Position numbers and translations under genes: made by a program. From assembly GCF_029607905.1 (NCBI RefSeq), contig NZ_JAPHEH010000001.1, positions 2,571,530-2,635,529 on the forward strand: a stretch of 64,000 nucleotides of DNA, in the 5' to 3' direction. The notes under the pieces are model-generated. The model did not search any database, had not been told where the DNA came from, and saw nothing but the letters and a program-made list of their open reading frames with translations. Numbering within the stretch: position 1 is the stretch's first letter; every line of letters begins with the position of its first letter. This document shows positions 62,590 through 64,000 of the stretch, piece after piece. The stretch comes from Thiovibrio frasassiensis. Its GTDB lineage: Bacteria; Desulfobacterota; Desulfobulbia; Desulfobulbales; Desulfurivibrionaceae.

Positions 62590-64000
62590 CTAGGCGCTCA
62601 CCAACTCGGGCAACTCAAGAACCATCGCTTCGTTGATGTTCGGCAGAGCACGGACCTTCTCCAGCAGAGGCTTGGGCACCAAGCCGTCGGTATTGAGCAG
62701 GATCACGTTGAGATTCAAATTCCCTTCCCGCTGCTTGCCCACGGTCATCCGGGCGATGTTCACCCCGTCGTTGCCGAGGGTGGTGCCGAGCAGGCCGATC
62801 ACCCCGGGGACATCGTTGTTCTGGACAAAGAGCATGGGGCCGGCGGGCAACGCTTCCATGCGGAAGCCGTTGAGGCGCACCAAGCGGGGCTCATTCTTGC
62901 CGAACACCGTACCGGCGAGGACATTTTCGCCCTCGGTGGTTTTCACCCGAATGTTCACCAGATTGAGAAAATCATCGCTCTTGCTGGTTTTTGCTTCAAC
63001 CACCCGGATGCCCCGTTCCTGGGCAATGATGGGAGCGTTCACGTAATTGACCGCATCTTTCAAAATCGGGGTAAACAATCCCTTCAGAAAGGCAACGGTA
63101 ATCGGGCTGGTGATCATCTCGGAAAGATCGCCGCAGTATTCGATGGTGACCTCTTCCACCCCGCCCTTGGCGATCTGCATGTGGAAAGAGCCCAGCATCT
63201 CGGCCAAAGAGATATAGGGACCGACCTGGGAAAGAACCTCGGCACTTACGGAAGGCACGTTCACCGCATTGGTGATGGTGCCACGCAACAGATACGCAGC
63301 CATCTGTTCGGCGATGGCCACGGCGACATTCTCCTGGGCCTCCGCCGTGGAAGCGCCCAGATGCGGGGTGCAGACGAAATTATCCAGGCTCAACAGCTTG
63401 CAGTTTTCCCTGGTGGTGGGTTCCACCTCGAAAACATCCAGCCCGGCTCCGCGAATCTCTCCATCCTTCAGAGCATGGTACAACGCCTCCTCATCCACCA
63501 CGCCGCCACGGGCACAATCGAGGAAGACGCACTCTTTCTTCATCATCTTGAATTGCTCGGTGGAAAGCAGGTGCTTGGTTTCCTTGGTGAGCGGCACATG
63601 GACAGAGATAAAATCGGCCCGCTTGCACAACTCTTCCAGGCTCACCAGCTCGACGCCGATCTTCTCCACCAACTCCTTGGGCATGTGGGGATCGAAAGCG
63701 ATAACCTTCATCTTCAGCCCCTGGGCTCGGTCGGCAAAGATGCTGCCGATCCGGCCGATGCCGACGATACCCACGGTCTTGCCGGTTACCTCGCGGCCAC
63801 CGAACTTCTTTTTCTCCCACTTGCCTTCCTTCATGGAGGCGGTGGCCTGGGGGATGTTTCTGGTCAGCGACATCATCATGGCGATGGCGTGCTCCGCCGC
63901 GGTGGTGGCGTTGCCGTCCGGGGCATTCATGACGATGATCCCCTTCTTGCTTGCCGCGGGGATATTGACATTATCAAGGCCGATACCGGCCCGGCCGACA
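62590..64000 (-). CDS. serA: D-3-phosphoglycerate dehydrogenase (5' end outside the window)
   Basis: SerA starts the serine pathway, oxidising 3-phosphoglycerate with NAD+. The reading frame is open to the window edge: upstream of an internal ATG (63930) it still reads RAGIGLDNVNIPAASKKGI, which is a conserved SerA segment, so the true start lies beyond 64000. VGIVGIGRIGSIFADRAQG is the NAD-binding loop, and HVPLTKETKHLL, then DCARGGVVDEEAL and HLGASTAEAQENVA with the catalytic residues follow. The last 80 residues are an ACT domain (VPGVIGLLGTTLGNDGVNI), preceded by the extra intervening domain of the long type. Confidence 0.95.
   Translation of the reverse strand, partial: VGRAGIGLDNVNIPAASKKGIIVMNAPDGNATTAAEHAIAMMMSLTRNIPQATASMKEGKWEKKKFGGREVTGKTVGIVGIGRIGSIFADRAQGLKMKVIAFDPHMPKELVEKIGVELVSLEELCKRADFISVHVPLTKETKHLLSTEQFKMMKKECVFLDCARGGVVDEEALYHALKDGEIRGAGLDVFEVEPTTRENCKLLSLDNFVCTPHLGASTAEAQENVAVAIAEQMAAYLLRGTITNAVNVPSVSAEVLSQVGPYISLAEMLGSFHMQIAKGGVEEVTIEYCGDLSEMITSPITVAFLKGLFTPILKDAVNYVNAPIIAQERGIRVVEAKTSKSDDFLNLVNIRVKTTEGENVLAGTVFGKNEPRLVRLNGFRMEALPAGPMLFVQNNDVPGVIGLLGTTLGNDGVNIARMTVGKQREGNLNLNVILLNTDGLVPKPLLEKVRALPNINEAMVLELPELVSA

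Noticed and set aside
1-64000. Mobile elements, prophage, integrons or CRISPR-Cas
   Set aside because: No transposase, integrase, Cas protein, terminal inverted repeat pair or spacer array was found. The single tRNA gene is intact with no attachment-site duplication seen.

Overview
The window is a gene-dense, GC-rich chromosomal segment of a Gram-negative bacterium. RseP, LolCDE-type permeases, outer-membrane barrels, lipoboxes and a CheZ phosphatase all indicate an outer membrane. The family mix points to Desulfobacterota (former Deltaproteobacteria), most likely a Desulfobulbales-like organism: a run ispE / tRNA-Gln / prs / rplY / pth / carD, FolE2, PyrR, a stand-alone IMP cyclohydrolase, DUF1844, many PAS/GGDEF sensors and a CHASE2 adenylate cyclase. 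This placement is inference from gene content. I see no rRNA, CRISPR array, insertion sequence, prophage or integrase.

Layout. 1-1.9 kb: end of rseP, then tsaB, with cheZ convergent. 2.3-8 kb: diguanylate cyclase and the helicase hrpA. 8.2-12.4 kb: an actin-family protein with a diverged nucleotide site, and a PAS hybrid histidine kinase. 12.4-18.9 kb: a membrane-anchored protein with about 100 pentapeptide repeats, divergent from a bifunctional penicillin-binding protein and a SEC-C protein. 18.9-20.5 kb: TSUP permease, a small membrane protein and an FmdB zinc ribbon. 20.6-28.1 kb (minus): an envelope operon of U32 peptidase, LolA-like protein, two FtsX-type permeases, ATPase and beta-barrel. 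28.2-29.8 kb: two small exported proteins behind nearly identical promoter-like elements. 29.8-36.3 kb: YggS, TatD, nitroreductase, lipoprotein, CoaBC, an HDOD protein and a LysM protein. 36.5-39.7 kb: copper ATPase, copper chaperone, DUF493 protein.

39.8-49.3 kb is the most interesting region. Two tandem gene pairs each encode a TPR plus beta-barrel protein resembling the Slam (type XI secretion) translocator, followed by an exported FecR-domain protein ending in a TbpB-like small barrel, the domain that marks type XI substrates. A CHASE2 adenylate cyclase and thioredoxin reductase follow. I read this as a duplicated secretion system with FecR-type cargo, possibly tied to cAMP signalling.

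49.3-64 kb is mostly housekeeping on the minus strand: rhomboid protease, sensor kinase, pyrR, purN, IMP cyclohydrolase, S4 protein, then (after plus-strand folE2) a diguanylate cyclase, coaE, rluD, carD, pth, rplY, prs, tRNA-Gln, ispE, a DUF1844 gene and serA, which runs off the right edge. Several genes here start at GTG chosen by a good ribosome binding site. Intrinsic terminators are clear after the actin-like gene, the SEC-C gene, the first secretion pair, carD, rplY and the DUF1844 gene.
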